From NCBI GenBank assembly GCA_013695295.1, contig JACDAS010000114.1:1-7233 (forward strand): 7,233 nt of DNA, written 5' to 3'. Positions 1 through 6,705 of this stretch are shown one piece after another. The stretch comes from Actinomycetota bacterium (GTDB lineage Bacteria > Actinomycetota > Thermoleophilia > Gaiellales > Gaiellaceae). Both the position numbers and the translations under genes were made by a program. Under the pieces are notes generated by a model. The model searched no databases. It was given only the letters and a program-made list of their open reading frames with translations, and was not told the DNA's origin. Numbering within the stretch: the first letter of the stretch is position 1; each line of letters starts with the position of its first letter.

Positions 1-933
1 CTCGCGGGCCGCGGCGCCCAGCCGGCGTCGCAGCTCGGCGTCGGCGAGGAGGCGCTCGAGCGCGGCGCGGAGCGCCGCCACGTCCCCGGGAGGCACGAGC
101 AGCCCGGTCTCTCCGTCTCGGACGAGGTCGAGGAGGCCTCCGACCGCGCTCGCGACCACGGGCCGCCCGTGAGCCATCGCCTCGGCGCAGACGACGCCGA
201 AGCCCTCGCGGTGCGAAGGGCAGGCGACGACGGCGGCCCGCTCGAAGAGACGGAGCAGCTCGTGGTGCGAAACCATGCCGAGCGCCTGGGGAACCCGGTC
301 TCGAAGCGGGCCATCGCCCGCGACGACGAGCGGCAGGCCTCGCGCGGCCTCGACGAGCTCCAGGACCCCCTTCTCACGCGAGAGACGCCCTGCGAAGAGG
401 ACGTGCGGCGGCTCACCCGGGTCGGGAACGTCGGCGGGAAGCTCGACGCCGCTCGGGATCACGCGCACCTCCCGGGCGCCGAGCTCGCGGGCGGCGGCGG
501 CGAGGGCCTGCGAGGCGCAGACGACGAGCCTGGCGCGCGCGAGGATCGGCCGGGCGAGCGCAGGAGCCCGTCGGGCGAGCTCGACGTCGGTCCCCCAGAG
601 CTGAACGACGTAGGGCCTGCCCGTGAGCCGTGCGACGGCGCCCGCGGGCAGCCAGTGGGCGTGGACGAGGTCGGCGCGACGCGAGGCCCGCCTCGCCGCG
701 CGCGCGAAGCTCGCGAGCATCGCCGGGAGGAGGAGGGCGCGGGCCGGCCGCGCGCGCAGGTTTCCGATGACGCCCGAGCCGTAGGCGATTCCGAAGTGGC
801 GGAAGGACTGCGGCGAGACGACCCGGACGTCGACGCCGCGGGCGCGCACGTGCTCGACCGAGTCGGCGACGAAGCGGCCGGCGGCGTCGCCCTCGAAGCG
901 CGGGTACGAGGTCGTGAGCACGACGAGCCTCAT
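1..933 (-). CDS. GT4-type (GT-B fold) glycosyltransferase, 3' end cut by window edge
   Basis: This is the start of a retaining GT4 glycosyltransferase, which would transfer a sugar from an NDP-sugar to a glycan or lipid acceptor at the cytoplasmic face of the membrane. The reading frame opens with ATG at 933 and runs without a stop for 311 codons to the left edge. The N-terminal acceptor domain begins MRLVVLTTSYPRFEGD and contains HAHWLPAG (about 91-98) and QLWGTD (111-116). The C-terminal Rossmann domain has the nucleotide-binding FAGRLSREKG stretch (about 180-189, with R183 and K188), AGDGPL (205-210), and the family's E-x7-E signature HREGFGVVCAEAMAHG (E243 and E251), followed by GLLVPPGD. 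GT4 enzymes are usually about 350-400 residues, so only a short C-terminal helix region is probably missing. Its ATG overlaps the stop of the methyltransferase gene (ATGA), so it is the last gene of the operon visible here. The donor and acceptor cannot be read from the sequence. Confidence 0.93.
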   Translation of the reverse strand, partial: MRLVVLTTSYPRFEGDAAGRFVADSVEHVRARGVDVRVVSPQSFRHFGIAYGSGVIGNLRARPARALLLPAMLASFARAARRASRRADLVHAHWLPAGAVARLTGRPYVVQLWGTDVELARRAPALARPILARARLVVCASQALAAAARELGAREVRVIPSGVELPADVPDPGEPPHVLFAGRLSREKGVLELVEAARGLPLVVAGDGPLRDRVPQALGMVSHHELLRLFERAAVVACPSHREGFGVVCAEAMAHGRPVVASAVGGLLDLVRDGETGLLVPPGDVAALRAALERLLADAELRRRLGAAARE

Positions 934-1685
934 CGCCGCACGACCGGCAGGACGAGCTCGTACGCGAGCCGGTCGAGGAGGGGGACGTGGAGCTGCGGCA
1001 CCGGCAGGCCGCGGCGGCCGAGCTTGAAGAGCGCCTGGTTGACCCCGTGGCTCACGATCGAGGCGGCGAAGCTGCCGTAGATCGGCGCGAGCGGCTCACC
1101 GCCGGCCCGGCGGGCCAGCGCTGCCAGCTCGGCCGCCCCGAAAGGCTCCTCGGTTCCGAGCGGCCAGGTGCCGCGCCGCTCCAGCACGGCCTTCCAGAGC
1201 CGGTAGGCGGGCGCAAGGCGATTGGGCACGCCGATCAGCGCGAGGCCCCCCGGGCGCAGGGGCTCCAGGTGGGCCGCGACGACCCGCGCGCGGCGCTCGC
1301 CGAGGAAGTGCTCGCAGAGGCCGAACGACATCGAGACGTCGAAGCGGCCGCGCAGCTCGGCCGGAAGGTCGAACACGTCCCCGAGCGCCGTCTCGGCGTC
1401 GAGCCCGAGCCCGGCCAGGAGCTCGCGCGCCTGGGCGAGCGGCAGCTCGAGGCGATCGAGCAGCGTCACCGAGGCGCCGCTGCGCGCGAACAGCAGCCCG
1501 TTCAGGCCCCGGCCGGCGCCGAGCTCGATCGCGCGCAGGCCGTCGAAGCCGCCGAGCCGCTCCTGCACGATTCGCTCGATTCCCCGCCAGCGCGGCGTCC
1601 GCCCCTCCGCGAGCACGGCGCGCGGGTCGAGCGGCTCGACCCGCCAGTGGGCGTCCCAGTCGGTGTGCTGCTCGACCCCGCTCAC
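930..1685 (-). CDS. Class I SAM-dependent methyltransferase
   Basis: This 251-residue protein is a Rossmann-fold methyltransferase that would use S-adenosylmethionine. Motif I is AIELGAGRGLNG (52-63). An acidic strand-2 end follows at LLDRLELP (about 75-82), then GDVFDLP (102-108), FDVSMSFGLCEHF (115-127, the motif IV/post-IV region) and PGGLALIGVPN (145-155). The segment after this (YRLWKAVLERRGTWPLGTEE, 161-180) is probably part of substrate recognition. No membrane segment or signal peptide is evident, so it should act in the cytoplasm. The start is GTG at 1685, which overlaps the TGA of the upstream membrane-protein gene (GTGA). The stop overlaps the ATG of the next glycosyltransferase. 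Its position among glycosyltransferases suggests methylation of a sugar hydroxyl or amine in the glycan, but the substrate is an inference. A role on a lipid or small-molecule substrate is not excluded. Confidence 0.9.
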   Translation of the reverse strand: MSGVEQHTDWDAHWRVEPLDPRAVLAEGRTPRWRGIERIVQERLGGFDGLRAIELGAGRGLNGLLFARSGASVTLLDRLELPLAQARELLAGLGLDAETALGDVFDLPAELRGRFDVSMSFGLCEHFLGERRARVVAAHLEPLRPGGLALIGVPNRLAPAYRLWKAVLERRGTWPLGTEEPFGAAELAALARRAGGEPLAPIYGSFAASIVSHGVNQALFKLGRRGLPVPQLHVPLLDRLAYELVLPVVRR

Positions 1686-3685
1686 GACGCCGGTCCCAGC
1701 CGGTGGAGGACGAATCGCCCGTCGGCGTAGACGCGTGGCGCCGGCGGGCTGATCCGGGAGTCGCGGCGGACCACGAGCCAGCCCGCGCCGTAGCGGCGCG
1801 GGACCGCCAGGTCACCGGTGCGGAGGAAGCGGCGAACGTCGTCGCGGCGGTCGTAGGGGCGGTTCTTCGTCGTGTCGGCGACGTGCTCCGGCGGCGCGGC
1901 GGCGACGTAGAGCGGCGCGAAGGCCGCGATCCGGTAGCTGGTCTCGAGGTCGGCGAAGACGACGGCGCCCGCGGGGACGCGCTCGCGGAGCGCGGCGACG
2001 AGCCCCGGAGTCAGGTCGTACCGGCCGCCCCCCTTCTCCGCCGACCACTCGGAGAAGCCGTGCGCGGCCACCGGGAGCACGAAGAGGCACGCAGCGAGGG
2101 CACCGAGGGTGCCGGCTCGGACGTCCAGACGGAAACGGCACGCGGCGGCCGCCGAGGCCACGAGCGCCGCGACGGCGCCGAAGGCCCCGAGCCAGGTCGC
2201 GAGCGCCGGCCCACCATCCCGCAGCCCTGCTCCAAAGTCGCCGGGGTAGGCGAGCTGGAGCCCGATCCCCACCCCGAGCGCCGCCGGCAGCGCCCAGAGC
2301 CGCAGCACGTGCGCGAGCACCGCCATCCCGGCCGCGAACGCGAACGCGAACGGGAGGAATCCGGCGAGCCGACGCGCCTGGGAGAGCGAGACGAGATCTG
2401 CCACCTCGGGGAAGACGACGCTCGGCAAGGTCAGGGCGAAGACGGCCAGCGAGCCTCCCAGCACGAGCGCCCCGGCCCGCCGGCGCGCCGAGCAGGCGGC
2501 GAGCGGGAGGAGGACGAGCGCCGCCACCGCCACCGCCCCCGTTCGCCCGAAGACCTCCGGGGCGACGCGGTAACGGTCGGTCGAGAAGACGTCGAGCTGG
2601 CTCGCGTAGTGCTCGAGCCCGCGCAGCCGCTCGGCGGCTGACGGCGTGAAGGACGCGGTCTCGCGCGCGAGCGAGCGCAGGGGGACGAGCGAGGCGACCG
2701 CGGTCACCGCATACGCTCCGAGGACGAGCGCGGCGCGGCGCAGATCCTCCCGCCGGAAGGCCGCGGTAACCGCCAGGTAGCCGGCGAGCGGCACGCCGAG
2801 GAAGAGCACATAGGTCGGGTGCACGAGCGTCAGGGCGAGCGTCGCCGGCACGACCGCCGCAAGCGCGGGCCACTCGCGCTCGGCGACGTAGGCGAAGACG
2901 AGCGCGAGCGCCGCTGTCGCCAGGAGCTGCCGGGCCGCGGTCGCCGGCAGCGCGAGCGAGACGTATGCGCCGCCGTGACCGGCCGCGAGACAGGTGATCG
3001 CGACCTGGGAGACGAGCACGGAGACCCCGCCGGCCACGCTCCCGAAGACCCTGACCCCCGCCTCGTAGGCGAGCAGGCAAGCCAGCGGCACGAGGATGCT
3101 CGCCTCGTGCAGGAGGACCGAGGCCGCGTCGACTCCGGCCAGCTTCGCGACGAGCGCGAGCAGGCCGTGCCAGAGCGGGAACGCGTACCCGGAGTGAAGA
3201 CCCCCGTCGCGGAACTCGTTCACGCTCGCGAGCGAGAGGTCGCCGAACGCGTCCAGCTTCCGTACGCGGGCGAGATGGAAGAGCGCGTCGCCCTCGAGCG
3301 CGCCCGCGACGTACCAGACCGCGACGCCGAGCGCGATACCGCCGACGAGGACGAGGGCGAAGCCGCGCGGCGGCCGCTCGCGCCGCCGGCGAAGCGCCGC
3401 CGGGAGGACGCCCACGGAGACCGCTCCGAGGACGACGAGCGCCGGCCAGAGCGCGGTGTGGAGTGCAAACACGAGTCCGAGGGCGAGGAAGAGCGCCCCC
3501 AGGCTCCAAGCGAGAGTGGCCGCGCCACCAGGCTGGCCGAGCGCGCGCGCGACGAGCGCGCCCGGCACGAGCAGGACCACCGTCGCCGCCGCGAGCCGCA
3601 GGCCGAGGCCGAGGCCGTGCTCGGGTAGCAGGCGAGCGAGGGCGAGCGCGGGCAGCGCCAAGAGCGCCCAGGGAAGGCGCCTCAT
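1682..3685 (-). CDS. Polytopic membrane protein, GT-C glycosyltransferase-like, with soluble C-terminal domain
   Basis: This 667-residue protein has about 15 or more hydrophobic segments spread over residues 5-541, followed by a soluble region of about 125 residues. The architecture resembles polyprenyl-phosphate-sugar-dependent GT-C transferases (ArnT/PMT/AglB-like and related DUF families). The first large loop after the fifth hydrophobic segment carries acidic and histidine residues in EGDALFHLARVRKLDAF (131-147), then NEFRDGG and HSGYAFPLWHG (164-173). In GT-C enzymes an acidic motif in this first loop is catalytic, so E131/D133/H137 are candidate active-site residues; this is by analogy only. 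The tail contains ERVPAGAVVFADLETSYRI (567-585), TTKNRPYDRRDDVRRFL (605-621) and RRYGAGWLVVRRD (630-642), and would face outside if the membrane domain follows GT-C topology. The ATG at 3685 overlaps the GT2 stop (ATGA), and the TGA overlaps the methyltransferase GTG. It could instead be a glycan polymerase/ligase or a membrane protein of unknown role. I cannot assign a named family with confidence. Confidence 0.85.
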   Translation of the reverse strand: MRRLPWALLALPALALARLLPEHGLGLGLRLAAATVVLLVPGALVARALGQPGGAATLAWSLGALFLALGLVFALHTALWPALVVLGAVSVGVLPAALRRRRERPPRGFALVLVGGIALGVAVWYVAGALEGDALFHLARVRKLDAFGDLSLASVNEFRDGGLHSGYAFPLWHGLLALVAKLAGVDAASVLLHEASILVPLACLLAYEAGVRVFGSVAGGVSVLVSQVAITCLAAGHGGAYVSLALPATAARQLLATAALALVFAYVAEREWPALAAVVPATLALTLVHPTYVLFLGVPLAGYLAVTAAFRREDLRRAALVLGAYAVTAVASLVPLRSLARETASFTPSAAERLRGLEHYASQLDVFSTDRYRVAPEVFGRTGAVAVAALVLLPLAACSARRRAGALVLGGSLAVFALTLPSVVFPEVADLVSLSQARRLAGFLPFAFAFAAGMAVLAHVLRLWALPAALGVGIGLQLAYPGDFGAGLRDGGPALATWLGAFGAVAALVASAAAACRFRLDVRAGTLGALAACLFVLPVAAHGFSEWSAEKGGGRYDLTPGLVAALRERVPAGAVVFADLETSYRIAAFAPLYVAAAPPEHVADTTKNRPYDRRDDVRRFLRTGDLAVPRRYGAGWLVVRRDSRISPPAPRVYADGRFVLHRLGPAS

Positions 3686-4581
3686 CGGGGAGATTCCAGC
3701 AGCTTCCGGGCAGAGCCCGAGGCGAGGAAGCGCTCGGCCTCCTCGTAGGCCTCACGGCGTCCGCGCGGGAAGAGCCGCGCCCGTACCCGCACGCCGACCA
3801 GCAGCAGGCGGCGGGCTCGCTCGGCCTCGCGCAGCCCGTGGTGCTTGGCGAAGAAGCGCAGGTGCCCGCGCACGTTCTCGCGGTACATCCGGCCCCCGTG
3901 GGAGGCACCGCCGACGTGGATCACCTCCGCGCCGGGAAAGAAGAGGACGTCCCAGCCCGCCCTGCGGAACCGGTAGCACCAGTCGACCTCCTCGCTGAAC
4001 ATGAAGAAGTCCTCGTCGAAGAGGCCGACCGCGTCCGCTGCCTCACGCCGGACGAGCAGGCAGGCCCCGAAGAGCCAGTCCGCCTCGCGCACCGACTCGT
4101 GGTCGAAGCCACCGCCGTAGAGCGCATTCAGCGCGTCCGTCTTCGGGGCCAGCTTGCGCAGGAAGAGGTACTCGGTCGCGAGACGCCAGAGGGTCGGAAA
4201 CGCGCGGACCGAGCGCTGGAGCGAGCCGTCGAGGTTCCGCAGCCGCGGGCCGACGACCGCGGCCTGAGGGTGCTGGTCCGCGAAGTCCGCGAGGCGCTCG
4301 ACCGCACCCGCGAGCGGCCACGCGTCCGAGTTCAGGAGCAGGTGGTATCGGCCGGTCGCGACCCGCATGCCCGCGTTGTTGCCGCCGCCCATGCCACGGT
4401 TTGGCTGCTCGACGATCCTGGCCAGGGGGAAACGGTCGCGCACGAGGTCGAGCGTGCCGTCGGTCGAGCCGTGGTCGACCACGATCAGCTCGTGCTCATC
4501 GCCGATGCTCTCGAGGCAGCGCTCGATCCAGGGCAGGCCGTTGTAGGCGACGACGACGACCGAGACGCGCGGACTAGCCAT
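3682..4581 (-). CDS. Family 2 glycosyltransferase (GT-A fold, WbbL/rhamnosyltransferase-like)
   Basis: This 299-residue protein is an inverting GT2 transferase that would add a sugar from an NDP-sugar to a membrane-bound glycan intermediate in the cytoplasm. The N-terminus is typical: VSVVVVAYNGLPWIERCLESI (6-26), then ELIVVDHGSTDGT (31-43), where the more usual VVDNxSxDG has His in place of Asn. NRGMGGGNNAGMRVATG (61-77) follows. The metal/nucleotide-binding element is LLLNSDAWP (81-89), the NSD form of the DxD motif that is common in this subgroup. ADWLFGACLLVRRE (167-180) and FDEDFFMFSEEVDWCYRFRRAGW (188-210) supply the conserved acceptor-side acidic motif, and IHVGGASHG (221-229) closes the core. 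The C-terminus carries a basic amphipathic stretch (about 256-276) that could touch the membrane. Its ATG overlaps the TAG of the upstream flippase-like gene by 8 bp, and its TGA overlaps the next ATG. Sugar specificity is not readable from the sequence. Confidence 0.95.
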   Translation of the reverse strand: MASPRVSVVVVAYNGLPWIERCLESIGDEHELIVVDHGSTDGTLDLVRDRFPLARIVEQPNRGMGGGNNAGMRVATGRYHLLLNSDAWPLAGAVERLADFADQHPQAAVVGPRLRNLDGSLQRSVRAFPTLWRLATEYLFLRKLAPKTDALNALYGGGFDHESVREADWLFGACLLVRREAADAVGLFDEDFFMFSEEVDWCYRFRRAGWDVLFFPGAEVIHVGGASHGGRMYRENVRGHLRFFAKHHGLREAERARRLLLVGVRVRARLFPRGRREAYEEAERFLASGSARKLLESPR

Positions 4582-5557
4582 CGGCGACGCGAGTCCTGGC
4601 CCCGCCGCGGAGCCCCTCCCAGCCGAGGATGACCGCTCCGGGGACGGAGAGCGCGAGCGTGACGACGAAGAAGAGGAAGCCGGTCGCGAAGGCGGGGTCG
4701 GCGGGCACCTCGAGGTTCCCGAGGAAGCTGACGAAGAAGGACTCGCGGACGGCCAGGCCGTTGACCGTGAAGGGCACGAGCATGACGAGGAAGAGGAGCG
4801 GCCCCATCACGTAGTACGGCCGCGGCGAGAGGTCGACCCCCACCGCCTTCGCGGCGAGCCAGATCGAGAGCACGCGGAAGGCCTGGACGACGACCGTCAG
4901 GGAGGCGACGCCGAGGAGCAGCCCGCCGTTCGCGCGGTAGGAGTGCAGTCCCTCGTAGACGGCGCGGAGGGGGCGATCCAGGTGCGCTCGCGCGAGCAGC
5001 GGCACCGCCCAGGCGAGCGGACGCCGAGCGCGGCGGGAGAAGAGCACGACCGCGAGGACGATCGTCGCCAGCACGAACGCGAGCTCGGCCCAGAGGTAGG
5101 CGCCGACGTCGTACTGACCGATCGCGAGCAGGAAGCCGATCGCAGCGAGGAAGAGCGTCGCCGCCCCGCCGAGTGCCCGCTCGAGCAGGACCGACGCGGC
5201 CACCGGGCCGCCGCGGCCGGGGTGCCGTCTCGTCGTCTCGTAGATGCGCGCGGCGTCGCCGCCGATCGAGGTCGGGAGCACCTGCCCGGCCGTGTAGGAG
5301 ACGAAGTACGAGCGGGTCAGCCAGCCGAGCCGCTCGTGGATCCCCTTCGCGTGCAGCAGCTGCTGCCAGCGCCACGCCATCGGCCACACCGTGACCGTCA
5401 TGATCGCGAGCGAGGCGAGGAAGTAGCCGACGTCGGCGTGACGAAGGATGTCCGCCGTCCGCGAGACGTCGATCTTCCAGGCGAGGTAGGCGGTGCAGAG
5501 GCCGGTGAGGACGAGAGTGCCGCCGACGCGAAGCGTCCGGCGCAGGCGCGGGCTCAT
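4574..5557 (-). CDS. Flippase-like membrane protein, UPF0104 / lysylphosphatidylglycerol synthase TM superfamily
   Basis: This is a 327-residue integral membrane protein with about eight hydrophobic segments (roughly 11-26, 43-60, 82-97, 118-147, 155-174, 212-235, 247-265 and 289-313). It shows the three signature elements of the family: GQVLPTSIGGDAARIY (91-106), an ERALGG element after a transmembrane start (126-131), and a PFTVNGLAVRE element (262-272), the counterpart of the P-x-S-x-x-G-x-RE motif. The superfamily includes the membrane domain of MprF and the AglD-type archaeal proteins, and it often occurs beside glycosyltransferases. The catalytic lysyl-transferase domain of MprF is absent, so aminoacyl transfer to lipid is not supported. 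A role in moving or handling a lipid-linked sugar is an inference from MprF lipid flipping and from the neighbouring genes. The ATG at 5557 overlaps the aminotransferase TGA (ATGA). The TAG overlaps the GT2 start within an 8-bp ATGGCTAG. Confidence 0.92.
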   Translation of the reverse strand: MSPRLRRTLRVGGTLVLTGLCTAYLAWKIDVSRTADILRHADVGYFLASLAIMTVTVWPMAWRWQQLLHAKGIHERLGWLTRSYFVSYTAGQVLPTSIGGDAARIYETTRRHPGRGGPVAASVLLERALGGAATLFLAAIGFLLAIGQYDVGAYLWAELAFVLATIVLAVVLFSRRARRPLAWAVPLLARAHLDRPLRAVYEGLHSYRANGGLLLGVASLTVVVQAFRVLSIWLAAKAVGVDLSPRPYYVMGPLLFLVMLVPFTVNGLAVRESFFVSFLGNLEVPADPAFATGFLFFVVTLALSVPGAVILGWEGLRGGARTRVADG

Positions 5558-6657
5558 GCCGTGAAGCGCGCGTGCACCCGCAGCAGCGCGTCGATCGCAT
5601 CCGCCACGTCGTCGTCCGAGTGCGCGGGCGAGAGCGGGAGCGACAGCACCTCGGCTCCGCCGCGCTCGGCGACCGGCAGCGGAGCCTGATCCGGGAAGCG
5701 CTCGCGGTAGGCGGTCAGCAGGTGGACAGGCAGGAAGTGGATCGACGTGCCGATCTTCTCCTCGGCCAGGGCGCGCTGGTAGGAGTCCCGCGTGGCCCCG
5801 GCCCCCTCGGCCCGGATGCGCACGACGTAGAGGTGGAGCGCGTGCGTGTCGCGGGGGTCCCGCGCGAGCGGCTCGATCCCCTCCAGCTCGGCCACCGCCT
5901 CGTCGTACAAGGCCACGTGCCTGGCGCGGATCTCCGCGTGCCGCTCCACCTTGCCGAGCTGGACGAGCGCGATCGCCGCCAGCACGTCGGAAAGGTTCGC
6001 CTTGTAGCCGGGCACGACGATGTCGTAGAGCGAGCCGTCACCCCGCCGCATGAGTCGGAGGCTCTCGACGGCCGCGGCGACGTCGGCCCGGTTCGTCGCG
6101 ATCAGCCCTCCCTCGCCGGCGGCGATGTTCTTCGTCGCGTAGAGCGAGAAGCAGGTCGCGTCCGACAGGCCCCCGAGCTTGCGGCCGCGGTAGCGGCTCT
6201 CGGCGGCATGGGCGGCGTCCTCGACGACGGGGAGGTCGAGCGCCCAGAGCGGCTCGAGATCGCACGGCTGCCCGGCGAGGTGGACCGGCAGGATCGCCTT
6301 TGTCCGGGGAGTGACGAGCGCGGCCACCGCGTCCGGGTCGAGGTTCAGATCGGCCTCGCGGACGTCGGCGAAGACGGGCGTCGCGCCCGCGTGGACGATC
6401 ACGTTGGCGGTCGCGGGCCAGGTGATCGGGCTCGTGATCACCTCGTCCCCGGGCCCGACGCCGATCGCCAGCAGCGACAGGTGCAGCGCCGCGGTGCCGG
6501 AAGCGACCGCCAGGACGTGGTCGGCCTCGAGGTACTCGGCGAAGCGGCGCTCGAGCTCGGCGGCGCGCGGCCCGGTCGTCAGCCAGCCCGAGCGCAGCGT
6601 CTCGGAGACCGCCGCGATCTCCTCCTCGCCGACGGCGGGCGGCTGGAAGCTGAGCAA
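5554..6657 (-). CDS. DegT/DnrJ/EryC1/StrS family PLP-dependent sugar aminotransferase
   Basis: This enzyme would convert an NDP-ketosugar to an NDP-aminosugar using pyridoxal phosphate and an amino donor such as glutamate. From the proposed TTG start it has 367 residues, normal for the family. It begins LSFQPPAVGEEEIAAV and SGWLTTGP (23-30). ASGTAALHL (52-60) is the cofactor phosphate-binding region, SPITWPATAN (76-85) is the substrate strand, and VEDAAHA (145-151) carries Asp147 for the pyridine nitrogen. FSLYATKNIAAGEGG (170-184) carries the Schiff-base lysine K176. GYKANLSDVLAAI (217-229) and GTSIHFLPVHLLTAYR (303-318) are also typical, the last resembling PseC/ArnB-like C4 aminotransferases. 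The frame stays open to about 6999, but that extension overlaps the ATP-grasp gene and is Arg/Ser-rich with no family similarity. TTG at 6657 aligns best with the usual N-terminus. No good Shine-Dalgarno sequence precedes it. The partner dehydratase that would make the ketosugar is not in the window. Confidence 0.93.
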   Translation of the reverse strand: MLSFQPPAVGEEEIAAVSETLRSGWLTTGPRAAELERRFAEYLEADHVLAVASGTAALHLSLLAIGVGPGDEVITSPITWPATANVIVHAGATPVFADVREADLNLDPDAVAALVTPRTKAILPVHLAGQPCDLEPLWALDLPVVEDAAHAAESRYRGRKLGGLSDATCFSLYATKNIAAGEGGLIATNRADVAAAVESLRLMRRGDGSLYDIVVPGYKANLSDVLAAIALVQLGKVERHAEIRARHVALYDEAVAELEGIEPLARDPRDTHALHLYVVRIRAEGAGATRDSYQRALAEEKIGTSIHFLPVHLLTAYRERFPDQAPLPVAERGGAEVLSLPLSPAHSDDDVADAIDALLRVHARFTA

Positions 6658-6703
6658 GGTCGCGCGGCGGGGTCGGCGCTGAAGGCCCTGTCCGGACAGG
6701 CCC
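6658..6703 (-). other. 46-bp intergenic spacer between ATP-grasp and aminotransferase genes
   Basis: This is the only non-coding interval in the window. On the transcribed strand it runs from the TAA of the ATP-grasp gene to the proposed TTG of the aminotransferase. Its upstream half is filled by a palindrome, and its downstream half is a C- and G-rich stretch with no recognisable Shine-Dalgarno sequence close to the TTG. A purine run, GGACAGGG, lies about 31-38 bases upstream of the TTG, inside the hairpin, which is too far for a normal ribosome site. I see no convincing -10/-35 promoter. If the true aminotransferase start is different, the spacer would change size accordingly. Confidence 0.6.
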
Positions 6704-6705
6704 TT
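6682..6705. repeat. Near-perfect 24-bp palindrome (inverted repeat) overlapping the ATP-grasp stop codon
   Basis: The two 12-base arms meet with no spacer and match at 11 of 12 positions; the one mismatch pairs 6686 with 6701. The central 14 bases, CCTGTCCGGACAGG (6687-6700), are a perfect palindrome. In RNA it can fold as a stem of ten positions with one G-G mismatch and a CCGG loop. No run of U follows on either strand, so it is not a standard intrinsic terminator. It could be a binding site for a dimeric regulator, an mRNA processing or stability hairpin between two genes, or a copy of a dispersed palindromic repeat. The sequence alone does not choose between these. The last two bases of the ATP-grasp TAA form one end of the palindrome. 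Confidence 0.75.

Noticed and set aside
169..1080. Plus-strand open frame of 303 codons at the left end
   Set aside because: It lies opposite the GT4 and methyltransferase genes, has a shadow-like Asp/Glu/Arg/Gly composition and no domain. The GT4 frame has clear E-x7-E and GRLSREKG motifs.
2333..2352. Short tandem repeat of CGCGAA (three units)
   Set aside because: It encodes alternating Phe-Ala within a transmembrane segment of the membrane protein. It is too short to be more than a coding microrepeat, although slippage there is possible.
3601..3617. Short GGCCGA tandem repeat
   Set aside because: It encodes the Gly-Leu repeat near the N-terminus of the membrane protein (GLGLGLR) and has no sign of another function.
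1812..3908. Minus-strand open frame of 698 codons overlapping the 667-residue membrane protein
   Set aside because: It is the alternative frame of the membrane-protein gene. Its translation is dominated by Arg, Ala, Gly and Pro without hydrophobic segments or motifs, and it crosses the GT2/membrane-protein junction.
3463..4632. Plus-strand open frame of 389 codons opposite the GT2 gene
   Set aside because: Low-complexity composition rich in Arg, Ala and Glu and no motifs. The GT2 signature elements on the other strand explain the region.
6682..6705. Palindrome interpreted as a rho-independent terminator
   Set aside because: No U-rich tract follows the hairpin on either strand, and the genes on both sides point the same way with a gap of only about 46 bp.
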